Shown piece after piece: positions 14,044 through 24,299 of a stretch of DNA of 64,000 bases. The stretch is from Rhizopus arrhizus (taxonomy: Eukaryota; Mucoromycota; Mucoromycetes; Mucorales; Rhizopodaceae). The notes under the pieces are model-generated. The model was not told the origin of the DNA, searched no databases, and saw only the letters and a list, made by a program, of their open reading frames with translations. The stretch is from NCBI GenBank assembly GCA_024220505.1, contig JAKZZE010000001.1, positions 2,108,001-2,172,000 of the forward strand. The letters run 5' to 3'. Made by a program: the position numbers and the translations under genes. The stretch's first letter is position 1. Every line of letters starts with the position of its first letter.

Positions 14044-15238
14044 GATGGATAAACTAAAAGTTTTTTTTTGTGTATGTGGACGAAGCTTTTTTTTTTCAAA
14101 CACCAGGGCAAATCAAATTAAACTCCGAGTATGCTAAAACAGCCAAAGAAAGTTTGAGTACCCTTTGATCGTCTTTGATGATGACGCAAAATGATTTAAT
14201 GACCGATTCGAATAAAATTGAATTCAACACATAAAGATCATTGAAACAAGAGCGAGAACAGCTTTCTCTGATAAATGTAAATGTGTTCTGATAGTGTTCG
14301 TTGAATTAGGTTAATCTATAGAGTAAAGTAGCTTTTCCTTCATGCCTTTTTGTTTGACACACAAATGCTATTGGTGATAAGATATACACATCCAATGCAA
14401 GCTTCTATTTTTAAACCCTTTTGCTTCTAATACTATATTTTGCTACATAATAATTTCATATTTACCATATCGGTGTTATATAACAACCGGATCTATTTGA
14501 TTAAATATCCATTTGATCAATGGTGATTATGGGAATCATTAGGCAGAGGGAATTCCTCATGGTTCCATCCACGATATGTTGTGGTTCCCTTGCAAACAAG
14601 ATCATGTAAGGTCTTTGTTAGGCCGTCATACGTACCTGGATGCGGAATTTCCAAATATTTGAAGTACTCGACAGGCGTTTCCGTTGTGACATGATCAGAG
14701 AAAAAGAAGATAATGGACAATGGACACAAACTAGAATGCAACCTTAAGTTAATGCTATCATCGCTAGTTTGCTCATCAATACAGCTTTCTTTTCGATTGG
14801 ATAAATATGAAGCAGAGGAAAAAAGTCACTTAACCCTTTCAGTTGGGGATTTCAGAATAACTACAGGTGCTCCGTCTTATCAAGTGGTCAAAAAGCATAA
14901 GTCTTGAACAGTTTGATTTGTCAAACAATGACATGCATTCAAGTATATATTCTTCACAGCTGAATAAGCCAAGAGTTGAAAAATAATTTGAAATAGAATG
15001 ACAATCGGGGACATAATAAATTCAGTTAATTGTCATGGATCATATTTTCTTATTGTATAAGAAGCAGAAAAGAAAAATACTCCTCCTCTCCTTTTTCAGT
15101 GTCTTTAATGTACAATGAAGCAAAACGTTGAGATGACCATACTTTTTTTTTTATTGTATACATTTATTCACAATGAACTCAAGAGAATTAGGAGTATCAT
15201 GATGAGCATGAGAAAAGGTTAGAAAGCATTTCAAAATT
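14044..15238. other. Intergenic region containing one unassigned coding-like fragment
   Basis: Mostly AT-rich sequence upstream of MIC60 and downstream of methyltransferase A. The only coding-like part is the fragment described at 14517-14741. The remainder shows no gene. Confidence 0.4.
14517..14741 (-). pseudogene. Unassigned coding-like fragment, probably a gene remnant
   Basis: About 70 codons stay open without an ATG. The composition is protein-like: TPVEYFKYLEIPHPGTYDG, then LVCKGTTTYRGW and PLPND, ending in a His-rich tail and a stop. Upstream in the same strand there are stop codons in all frames, although a short GAPVVILKSPTERVK-like stretch lies near 14828-14872. I do not recognise the family. 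It may be the last exon of a decayed gene. Confidence 0.25.
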
Positions 15239-16636
15239 CTATTTTTTTACAGCAGCAACAGAATGAAAAGAAACATAGCAATCCGTATGCGATAAACAGT
15301 ATTTGAGTTCCTCCAAGAACTTCAAAAGATCTTCTTTGCTTTCTACACCTATCAGAGGTCCTATGGAATGTATGAAACTCTTTGCTCCTTGAATGACATC
15401 CCATGCAAAGCCTTTTGCTGTCGTTGAGTTGGTACCTAAGATTCACATTGATTTACTGTCGATATACAAAGTAGCAAAAAGAAAAAAAAAAAAAACTTAC
15501 TCATATTACAGCTTCGACATTCTGATTGGATGACCTTGACATCCTTGTTTTCTGAAACTAATCTTTTTAATTCTAGAGCAATCTGTGGGTTCTGTCCTCT
15601 TTGGCGACAGACTGAATTAACTATTAAAAGATCAGTTAACATAACTCTCACTGGAGGGATCAATGACAGTAAAACTCACAGGCGTCAATGAACTTGTAAA
15701 ACGCAGACGATGTATCCTTGTTGAGCTATAAATGATTAAGTGTAAAGTGAGAAAAGAGAGTGCTGTGATGATATAATAAGAAAGTTAACTACCACGGGTT
15801 CCGTTTCAGTTAATTGAATCATGCCTCCTGACTTTGTAACACGAACAAGTTCTCCAATGGCCATTGGCCATTCTTCTTCACGAAGAGCAGCGACCAAGAG
15901 CCTCATGTGTACGAAATCGAATGTATTATCAGCATAAGGGAGATTTTGGGCTACGTTGCCCTTGCTAAAGGTGAACTGGTCAATCTTTAGGATCTTGTTG
16001 GTTGTATCGATAATGTCGCAGCCATGATAGGTGCAATTGGGATAATCTGTGATCATGTCCTATAGAGTGTGTAAGAAGAAAAATAGGTTGAAGGAAGCCA
16101 GGACTCGGTTGTTAAGATCAACAGCCCTTTCCTTGTTACTAACCATAATCCATGAGCCTGATCCACAACCCACATCAAGAACAGTGATTCCTTTTTCAAA
16201 GTCCATATTCTTCTTAACACTATTCAGCACATTTCTTTACATGATACAAACAAAAGGAGGAACGTTAGAGTAGTGAACCTGGTCACTAATACAATGATTT
16301 GTAGTTACCCTTTATACAATTCTTTTATACTAAAGTGTTGCTAATAAAACCAAAGAAAAGTCAGTGATAAAGATGACTTTTTTATGTTTGTTTTACCCCT
16401 GTCAGCCTTCTTTGCTCCTCATCATCTTTTGGCAACCAATAAGCCGACGTCTTATCGTTATGAAACTCTCTATTTATGTTGATGGTGGTGAGATCTCCAA
16501 TACATGTAGAATCGGCTGTTGAAGTCATTTGCTCTGTTGATATCATCGTTTCACTCATCTTTCTAGGCCCTGTGCTATATTTATTTATCTTTGGCTTAGT
16601 TTTTGCACTTTGCGATATGCTGACACAATGTCCCAT
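15239..16636 (-). CDS. SAM-dependent methyltransferase A (class I, Mucoromycota expanded family)
   Basis: A class I Rossmann-fold methyltransferase of unknown substrate. The sense sequence carries LDVGCGSGSWIM (motif I, SAM binding), YHGCDIIDTTNK (acidic motif II region), LPYADNTFDFVHMRLL and the post-motif LVRVTKSGGMIQL. I read seven exons with GT/AG introns: first exon from 16636, then an about 31-nt exon near 16300, then exons near 16200, 15970, 15700, 15560 and 15330, ending at a TAG at 15239. The N-terminus MGHCVSISQS resembles an N-myristoylation signal (Gly2, Ser6). A close paralogue lies at 62.7-64.0 kb with the same intron positions. Small-exon boundaries were inferred by aligning the two copies. 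Relative to copy B the end is AAVKK. Confidence 0.85.
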
Positions 16637-18172
16637 AAGAAAAATGGATAACGAACCTTGTGTTTAAACAAAAGAAAAGGTGTGAATATATGCAAGTTAA
16701 AAAAAAAAGTTATAAAAATAAACGATGGAATACAAAGTAGATGAGCACTGTATGACTTGTTACAGGTACATTTGGATTACGGAAATTGATGTTGTAGTAA
16801 CACACGTGATCTTTTGTATCTAAATGTCACTACTACCCAAAAAGGCTGTTCATGCCCTTGTTTTGACCTTTATGAAGATGGGGATGAAATTATGAATTGC
16901 TCTCAGTATGCAACGGTAGTTTTACGAATTGTCTCAGGCTCTTTATATCATCAATTCTCCTCATCCTACATTGCATCATAATTGTATTGTTGAAATCGGA
17001 GCTAGTTCATTAGTTTCCTAAAGCAAGAAAATGTAGCGTTACAAAGAATAGATGTGTCTCCATTTAAATGAGTAAGCGTGATTTTTAAGTATCAGTCCAT
17101 AATTGATATACCAGTGAACTGTTTCCTTGGATTCAGCTTTTTTATTTTATGTTTGCATTACCTTATTTCAAAATTAACTGTTTAATAACTGATAATCAAA
17201 AGAAGAGAAAGAATCAGTGAATTCTGGATCTTTAGGGCATTTGTCCCTTAGTTTATTCTGTGAAATTTAAAGCAAGATTGAACTAAAAACAGAAAAAAAA
17301 ATATGTCAATTAAACCAAAATAAAAAAGAAAAAAGATTTTTTTTTGAAGAACCAATGCTTCCTCCCTTTCGTATTCTGTTGTAAAGCTACCTTGAATACA
17401 AAGTATTATTATGCAGTGTTTCCTATTCAGTCGTGATTTATAAACAAGTTGGCTGCTTTTGAAGGTGTGATGTAAATTAGAGTGTTCTCACTGCTTCAAT
17501 AGTATTCGAGCCAGTTAGTATTTGTCTCATGAATATCTGCATTTGAACATTTTTTTTTTCTTTTATTACAAAAAGGGAGAAGTGGGCTAAATGGGAATTG
17601 CATATTTGTTACAAAAAGCCATGCAAAAGCAGTAATAATCTCCGAATTGCTTGTCAAAGTCTGTAAACTTTGGACTATACAATTATCAACAACATACAAA
17701 CCCCAAAAACTACACAATCCCCAATAATTACATAATCCTCAACAACTACACAGTCTCTACTCTACACAATTTTATACAACAAAAGTAAGGAGTGATACAA
17801 TAAATAAGCTTTGTGCCTAGGAATATAAAGATGAAAGTGACGCCATTGACAGATCGCTGAATTTTTTGCATGAATTAGTAATGAGATGATCTTATTTCTT
17901 TAGCTCAGTGCAAATTATAATACGTCCATGATGTCCATAAAGAGATAAAGAACAAGGTCACAGGCAACATATCAGGTTAATAAGGGGTCATTCATAATCT
18001 AAAAGCAAATCATGATTGTAATTGAACATTAAAAAGAAAACCTCAATCTTCTATTCCTTTCATTCCTTCAGGCCACTGGTAGAAGGATGATGAAAAAGAG
18101 AGACAAAGAATGTAAATATAAAACGCATAGTCTTTTCCTTTCATTTTACACCTCACTTTTTTTTTTTAAAAC
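16637..18172. other. Intergenic region with one Cys-rich fragment and an A/C-rich repeat
   Basis: No intact gene is visible in 1.5 kb. At 16822-16981 (+) an open stretch encodes QKGCSCPCFDLYEDGDEIMN and ends at a TAA after SSSYIAS, with no start. This looks like a gene remnant of unknown family. At about 17676-17780 there are imperfect A/C-rich repeats of about 18-21 nt built on CTACACAATCC-like units. The last few hundred bases should hold the promoter of the zinc-finger gene. Confidence 0.35.
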
Positions 18173-18707
18173 ATGACAGAAGCACTGGCCATCAATGAAC
18201 AATCAATCCATTCAGCTGGTCCTATTCGTAAAAAAAGATTTGTATGCCGCTATCCCAGCTGCATCATGCAATTTGATCGTGCGGAGCACTTGACACGACA
18301 TGAAAGAAAACACACTGGAGAAGTAAGCAAAAGGAGGAAGGGTAGCACGTTGCTAACAGCAATGTGTCATTTAGAAACCATTCGAATGTAGAGAGCCAAC
18401 ATGCCACAAGAGATTCAGCCGCTATGACAACATGATTCAGCATACCAAAACTCATACAAGTAACAAAAAGAACAAGACGAGAGGGCGTAAAAGAAAACAA
18501 AAGAAGCCAATGCATGAATCACCGCCTACAAGCGAAAATGATCCAACCACGCCTCCTGTCATGGATGGCTTCCGAACAAGAAGGGGACTCTCCATTCAGG
18601 AGTTATGTCACCCTTCTAATGAAGAAATCATGGCCACTGCTCGTCCCATCTCTCACAACGAACTCCAAGCGATCAGTGTCTTGGTCCTCATGTCTCGTGA
18701 GGCATAA
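18173..18707 (+). CDS. Small two-finger C2H2 zinc-finger protein
   Basis: This is a predicted DNA-binding regulator. Two exons, 18173-18322 and 18375-18707, encode 160 aa. Two adjacent C2H2 fingers occupy about residues 23-80: finger 1 CRYPSCIMQFDRAEHLTRH..H and finger 2 CREPTCHKRFSRYDNMIQH..H. The linker TGEKPFEC is created across the intron (HTGE joined to KPFEC). A basic stretch follows (NKTRGRKRKQKK, a probable nuclear localisation signal), then a Ser/Pro-rich tail with RTRRGLSIQELCHPSNEE. The finger pair is of the Msn2/Rsv type seen in fungal stress and carbon regulators, but no target can be assigned. The start is the first ATG and leaves a short N-terminus before finger 1. Confidence 0.88.
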
Positions 18708-18820
18708 TCTTAAGCTGCTCTCACACGCACTCCCCCCCATCCCTTGATCACAACTTTGCTTCTTGTGTTTTAACATGTTTTGATCAAGTTTATTCTTGCG
18801 CACATCAATAAATTGGTGTG

Positions 18821-18860
<40 letters not shown>

Positions 18861-19504
18861 TTTTTTTTTTTTTTAAAAAAAAATGCGAAATGTCTCACTT
18901 TATCACCGAGTATTATGGTGAAACAGATAAATCGCTTTTATTAAACATTTTCTGGTTAGAAATAAAATGAATTAATTCACAAGCAATTAATGTAAAACTT
19001 TGAATTAGTAAATAAACTAATTTTATTAATTCACACTTTTCATCCTTAATTTTCAATCTAGTCTGCGCAGTAAAAGCAACAAGCATGATGCGCTTTATTG
19101 GAATTTTTTTTTTTCTATGCAGTCTCTATTAATATTACATGAAACGATAATTGTCCTTCTTATGCTTGCATCAATTCTTATTGATAGTGGCAAGAAAAGG
19201 GTCATTTTGGCTTGATTGAATCCTATCTAAACATGATTTTGTTTCTTTTTACTTTTGGTTCAAGAAAGAGGATTGATTGATGATTCAAACTTGTCATTTC
19301 ATACAGAAAAAAAAAGTATGGGATGAAATGACAAATTGGGAAATTTATTTATTTGGAAAAAACTGGAGTCATTAGACTTTATTTTTTTTTCCCACTTTAA
19401 AATCTTATCAAAAATATCTAAAAACGGTAAACATTTTTCTTATTTTTCTTATCTTGAAAATATTTCACTTTTTCTTTTCTTTTTTCTTTTTTTTCTCATC
19501 CTTG
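18708..19504. other. Intergenic region with a long T run
   Basis: About 800 bp between two plus-strand genes. It contains a T run at 18822-18859 followed after one G by 14 more T. The rest is AT-rich with no gene seen. It should hold the 3' end of the zinc-finger gene and the promoter of the adenylate kinase. Confidence 0.5.
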
Positions 19505-20429
19505 ATGTTACGCCACTGTATCCAACGTATCTCTCGTCGTTCATTTCACGATTGTCCTATTAATGCTATTCAACCCTTAAGGCTTTTACTTATCGGTAGT
19601 CCTGTAAGTTTCTTTTTGTCTTTACTTTTTCTCTTTACCAACTATCATAAAGGGCGCTGGAAAGGGTACACAATCATCAAGACTTCAAAAGAACTTTGGC
19701 GTAGCTCATTTATCAAGTGGTGATTTACTTAGAAAGAATATTAATGAAGGAACATGGGTTGGTCAACAAGCAAAACAATTTGTGGCTGATGGAAAGTTAG
19801 TACCAGATGAATTGTTGATATCTCTTGTTCATCAAGAATTATTAGATGTTGGTAATACGGTATGTTTTGATTTATTTATTTATTTTTTGCTTTAATTCAT
19901 TCATCGTGTTTATAGAATTGGCTTTTAGATGGGTTCCCAAGAACATTAAATCAAGCGAGAGAATTAGATGCGTCATTGAAAAAGTTGATGCAACCATTAA
20001 ATTTAGTGATTAATTTACAAGTCCCAGAAGATGTTATATTGCAAAGAATTATGGGTAAAGAGTAAAGCTAAAGGCTTATTTTGATTATTCACTTTATTAG
20101 ATCGTTGGGTTCATATTCCATCTGGTAGAGTATATAACCTGTCTTATAATCCTCCACGTAAAAGAGGATTGGATGACATAACATCTGAACCTCTCTCGAA
20201 AAGACCAGATGATACACCTGAAGTATTCAAAGTACGCCTTGATCAACACCACAAGATGGCTAGACCTTTATTAGAACATTATCAAGATATCGTAGTGAAT
20301 ATCAAGGGAAATACAAGTGATGAGATATACCCTCAAATTGAAAAGGAAATTGTAAATAGATTGGGTATGTTACCTCATCGCATGGAAATATTTAAAAATG
20401 AAGAACAGAGTACAGTGGCGAGTGTTTAA
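19505..20429 (+). CDS. ADK2: Mitochondrial adenylate kinase (AK3/ADK2-like, probably GTP:AMP)
   Basis: A nucleoside monophosphate kinase of the mitochondrial matrix, likely transferring phosphate between GTP (or ITP) and AMP. Exons 19505-19603, 19653-19859, 19916-20054 and 20101-20429 give 774 nt (257 aa). The P-loop GSPGAGKGTQ is assembled across the first intron. It is followed by LSSGDLLR (AMP binding), LDGFPRT and the LID start [13 protein letters not shown]. The LID lacks the four zinc cysteines, as in AK2/AK3-type enzymes. The N-terminus [15 protein letters not shown] is a typical matrix presequence. GTP preference is inferred from the AK3-like LID and targeting, not shown. The gene ends 40 bp from the stop of the convergent aminopeptidase gene. 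Confidence 0.92.
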
Positions 20430-20469
20430 TAAAACTTGTATATAAAATATTCGAATCATTCCATCTTTA

Positions 20470-21692
20470 TTAATCCACAATGAACTTTTGTTCCAATTCT
20501 GCAAATTCTTCATAAAATACCTATTTTAAACAGCATCAAATCCTATTCAATTCTATCTCTTAAAAACTTACTCTCAAGAGGTCAATACCATGTTTTACAT
20601 CATCCGTACCACCTGTTTCACGAATAGAATGCATACTCAACTGTGGATTACCAACATCTACAGTACGAAGACCAAGTTTAGCACTCAGCATGGGTCCAAT
20701 AGTAGATCCACAAGGGGAATCATTACGCACAACAAATTCCTAAAGGACATCATGAGAACAAGTACAGATGGTGTATAAACTTACTTGAATAGGAATCTTA
20801 TGCTTCTTGGCTAATTCCTTTAATACCAAACTTGTCACAGCCGTCGTAGCATAACGTTGGTTTGCATTCACCTTGATCACTGTACCCTTATGCATCTGAG
20901 GACGATGATTTTCTTCGTGCTTTTCAGCATAGTTGGGATGAATGGCATGGGCCATATCAGCACTGATCAAGATACTCTTGTGAACAGCTTCCTCAAAAGC
21001 TGTACTCGACACATTCTCACAATCAATCACTTCCGTATTGGCCAAACGTTGCAAAGTCACAGGCAATAAATTGGAATCAGCACCATGTGCTGTTTGAGAG
21101 CCAATCTCTTCATTATCAAACAGGGCTGCCATACGAATGTTCTTGTCACTTTCAATCGCTTCAGAGGCGATCAGTGCCTTGATGGAACAAAAGGACATTT
21201 CGAGGTTATCCAATCGTGGGGAAAAGATGAATTCGTTGCAGGCGCCTCCAACAGTGGATTTTTGTGTATCGTAAACTGCTAATTCAAAATCACGAATTTG
21301 AGAGGCTAATGAAACAGACAGATTAGAAATATGTACCTCAATCCGGCCACACACTTACCTTCCACCTTCATTTCGTCAGCCAGGATGCGAATCAATAAAG
21401 GATGGTGACTTTCATCTGCTTCTACACCTTCATCAGCAGTAATACCTGTCAATTGACTATTCAAATGCGTTTAGTGATAAAAAGAAACACATGCATTACG
21501 ATATTTACGCTTTTGTGGCTGTAGCAAGAATAGGAGCTAATTGCACTTCCTTATTAAAAGTAAACTACAAGCAATGATCATCAGTTTCTTTGGTTTATCC
21601 ACTCATTTTCTATTTTATTTACACCATCATTGGCTGTACGATCCAAATGAATAGCAAGTGTAGGAATACGCAAGATAGGTCTACCAAAAAAT

Positions 21693-21742
<50 letters not shown>

Positions 21743-22018
21743 CATTGAGCAAAAAAAGCATCATCTTACCTATCTACTTTAACCAAAGTATGTTTAAAGG
21801 TACCATCAACTTGTTCAACAAGCACACGTCCTGCTACACCTAAATCTCTATCAAACCAAGAGTGCCTGCGATAAATATAAGTCTACATCCATGCATGTAT
21901 ATCAATCATACTTACCAAATACCACCACCATAGAGTTGAACACCTACTTCTAAATAACCAGATTTTTCCTTTTTGGAAATAGGTTTTAACTATGGACAAT
22001 ACAATAAGCACACTTTTT

Positions 22019-22076
<58 letters not shown>

Positions 22077-22483
22077 ATTATTATTACTTTTAAGCAGGGA
22101 GAATCGGTATGTGCGCCAACAATAGAAAAGCCATTGCCAGGTTTGTATTGACCACCGACAACAAAGGCAACAATGGCTGATCCATTACGCGTAAAAAAAT
22201 ATTTTCCTTTACGCTCAATCTTCCAACTCTCACGTTCTTTAATTTCTTTGAAGCCGGCAGCAATCAATAATTGAGAGGCTTCATGAGTAGCGTGAAAAGG
22301 TGAAGGTGAATTGTTGACAAATTCAATAAATTCTTGAGCTGTAAATAAAAAAAGTTAAAAAACGAGAAAGGTTGGTTGCTTTTGGTATTCTTTTATTTAC
22401 CTTCTTTAGGAATCTCCAAGTTAAGCTTTAAAAACTATTTTTAGAATAAGAGTATACTTTTGGGTATATGCTTTGTTTACCAT
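20470..22483 (-). CDS. APE4: Aspartyl aminopeptidase, M18 family
   Basis: A dinuclear-zinc aminopeptidase (DNPEP/Ape4) that removes N-terminal acidic residues in the cytosol and vacuole. Eleven coding exons sum to 1401 nt (466 aa): 22481-22483, 22401-22425, 22088-22338, 21916-21989, 21865-21770, 21680-21623, 21564-21509, 21456-21359, 21305-20785, 20739-20572 and 20520-20470. Metal and active-site motifs are visible: [38 protein letters not shown] and, near the end, [20 protein letters not shown] near the start matches the family. The first coding exon is only the ATG. Two introns contain poly(A) runs of 47 and 52 nt in the sense strand. The C-terminal FIVD is typical. Confidence 0.94.
21696..21742. 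repeat. 47-nt poly(T) run in an aminopeptidase intron
   Basis: Perfect homopolymer on the plus strand; it is poly(A) in the sense strand of the host intron (21681-21769). Confidence 0.95.
22021..22072. repeat. 52-nt poly(T) run in an aminopeptidase intron
   Basis: Perfect homopolymer on the plus strand; poly(A) in the sense strand of the intron between 21990 and 22087. Confidence 0.95.
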
Positions 22484-22761
22484 TTCAAACGTATAGAAAT
22501 TAAAAAAAAAAAAAAAGAAAAATGCCGGTCTGTGGTTCAAAGGTAATCTTTTCTATTTCCACGGTTCACAAAAAGGGAACATTTTACTAAATTTGGTAAA
22601 AAGAAGAACAAAAACTTTTTACTGCAATAAAAAGCGGGAAAGAAGACATGCAAGTAGAATGATCAAACAAAAGGCATAAAAGAGATATTTTTTTATTGAA
22701 AATACAATAAACATTTGATGGAGGAGAAAAATTCCATTTTTTATGTTCATGTCTCATTTGT

Positions 22762-23707
22762 TTAAAAGATAGAATGAGCAATATCACTACCAACTAGTAA
22801 AAAAGTAAGTAAAAAAAGACATGCATTATTCTGTGAGACTTACTTGTGGCGCCGAATCCCCATGTGGCAGCATTGGCAACATTTCCTGCAAGCTGCTTGC
22901 CAAACCCAGCCACCTTGCTTTCTTCGTGGGGAGCTGCACCGGGGGCAGAGGCTTGAGGGGCAGCTACTACGGGTGCAGAAGCTGGAGGGGCATACTGATT
23001 GGCAGCTGGAGGAGGAGCATATTGGCCGGCAGCTGGAGGAGGAGCGTATTGTGGAGGAGGAGGAGTAGAATAAGGCTGTTGAGGTGGCGGAGGAGCATAT
23101 TGTTGAGGGGGAGGATACTGTGGAGGTTGTTGCTGTTGAGGAGGAGGAGGATAAGTAGAGGCTGGAGTCATGGGTGAATAAGAAGGTGTTGGATAGGATT
23201 GGCCTGTGGGCATACTGTAATTATCCCTTTCAGCTTTACGACTGGGTAGAGCGGGTGAAGGGCCAGAAGAAGGTTGCCTAAAGACACACAATAAGTTTTT
23301 ACTTTTCTTTTTTTCTAAAAAAAAAAGGACTTGCTCTATTTTTTTAACATAATTGCTAGGAAACAACCCCGTTTTTCCATTCAATGTTCCTTTCCACCAA
23401 TTATCGTTTACTAAAAATAAAATGTAAGATAAATACGCACACCTTCTTTATAGTGTAATAGCTCACCATATTCCACAATCTGAATCTTATCACCTGCTCT
23501 AAAGTTTAAGTCTGCAGATGGATTGCTTCCAGTAAAGTCATATAAAGCTTCAGCATATCCCAATTGACTTATCGTCGTTGTCGTTGTCGGAAGTAACCTT
23601 AATATTTCATCGTAAGCTTTAGGTTGAATATAATTAAATTTCTTTAGCAAATCCAATTCACTGCGAACTGAGCTTAATAAATGTTGGGCAAATGCTGCTT
23701 CTGCCAT
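22762..23707 (-). CDS. SH3-domain protein of the LSB1/PIN3 type
   Basis: A predicted actin-patch adaptor binding WASP-family proteins. The N-terminal helix (LLSSVRSELDLLKKFNYI) and YDEILRLLP precede one SH3 domain at about residues 52-105, with the hallmarks AEALYDF, GDKIQIVEY, NDNWWKGTLNGKTGLFPSNYV. A long Pro/Gln/Tyr-rich tail with YPPPQQY and QYAPPP repeats follows. The conserved C-terminal glycine helix GFGKQLAGNVANAATWGFG ends in GSDIAHSIF across the last intron. Exons include 23467-23707, a middle block from 23410 and 22762-22793. A likely 53-nt intron at 23278-23330 does not preserve frame. Without it the frame is open for 279 aa but includes an odd hydrophobic-basic insert (LFFLEKKKSKN). 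That boundary is unresolved. Confidence 0.85.
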
Positions 23708-24299
23708 AGCTATGGAAAATATGAAAAAAAGAAAAAAAGGAAAAGAGACAATTGAAAAAGAGCGTATAAACGGTCCTTGAAAGAAGTAATTGCAGAAAAT
23801 TGAGTATCAGAACAAAACTGATTGGTTAATTTCTTTTTCAGGGCGTTACTATTTATACAATCGTTTCACTCTCAATTTGAGAATTTGTAAATATTTTAGT
23901 TGGATTTGAAAAAAGATTTGGTGCTTTTAACAAAATAAATTCCAGAATAGCAATAGGATATTACCAAAATACGAGCATAACTGCCGTTGACTATGGCGGC
24001 AATGGATGACAGGCACGTATCACATGGTTCTTTTGCTTACAAAACAAAAACCATATTTAAATCCCGACCAATTTAGTGACAAACACAACAAATTCTCTGG
24101 TCGTATGTCGTTCCAAAGAATATCGTGCTTATTCATTCTGAACCTAAAAAGAGCATTAAGTCTATAATATATGTACACAGAGGCTCTTCTAAATCCAATC
24201 TTGCTACAATCTCTAGTGTATTCGACTCTTTTTAATTCTTTCCAAAAGCACTACACCTTGGATAAAAGAACTGGAAGAAAACAGTGCTTTGATTGATGT
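23708..24299. other. Promoter region of the SH3 gene and flank
   Basis: About 590 bp with no gene seen. It separates the SH3 gene start from the LINE relic. Confidence 0.4.

Noticed and set aside
22021..22072. Lys-rich protein tail in the aminopeptidase
   Set aside because: The poly-Lys translation comes from an intronic poly(A) run; splicing it out restores the family sequence.
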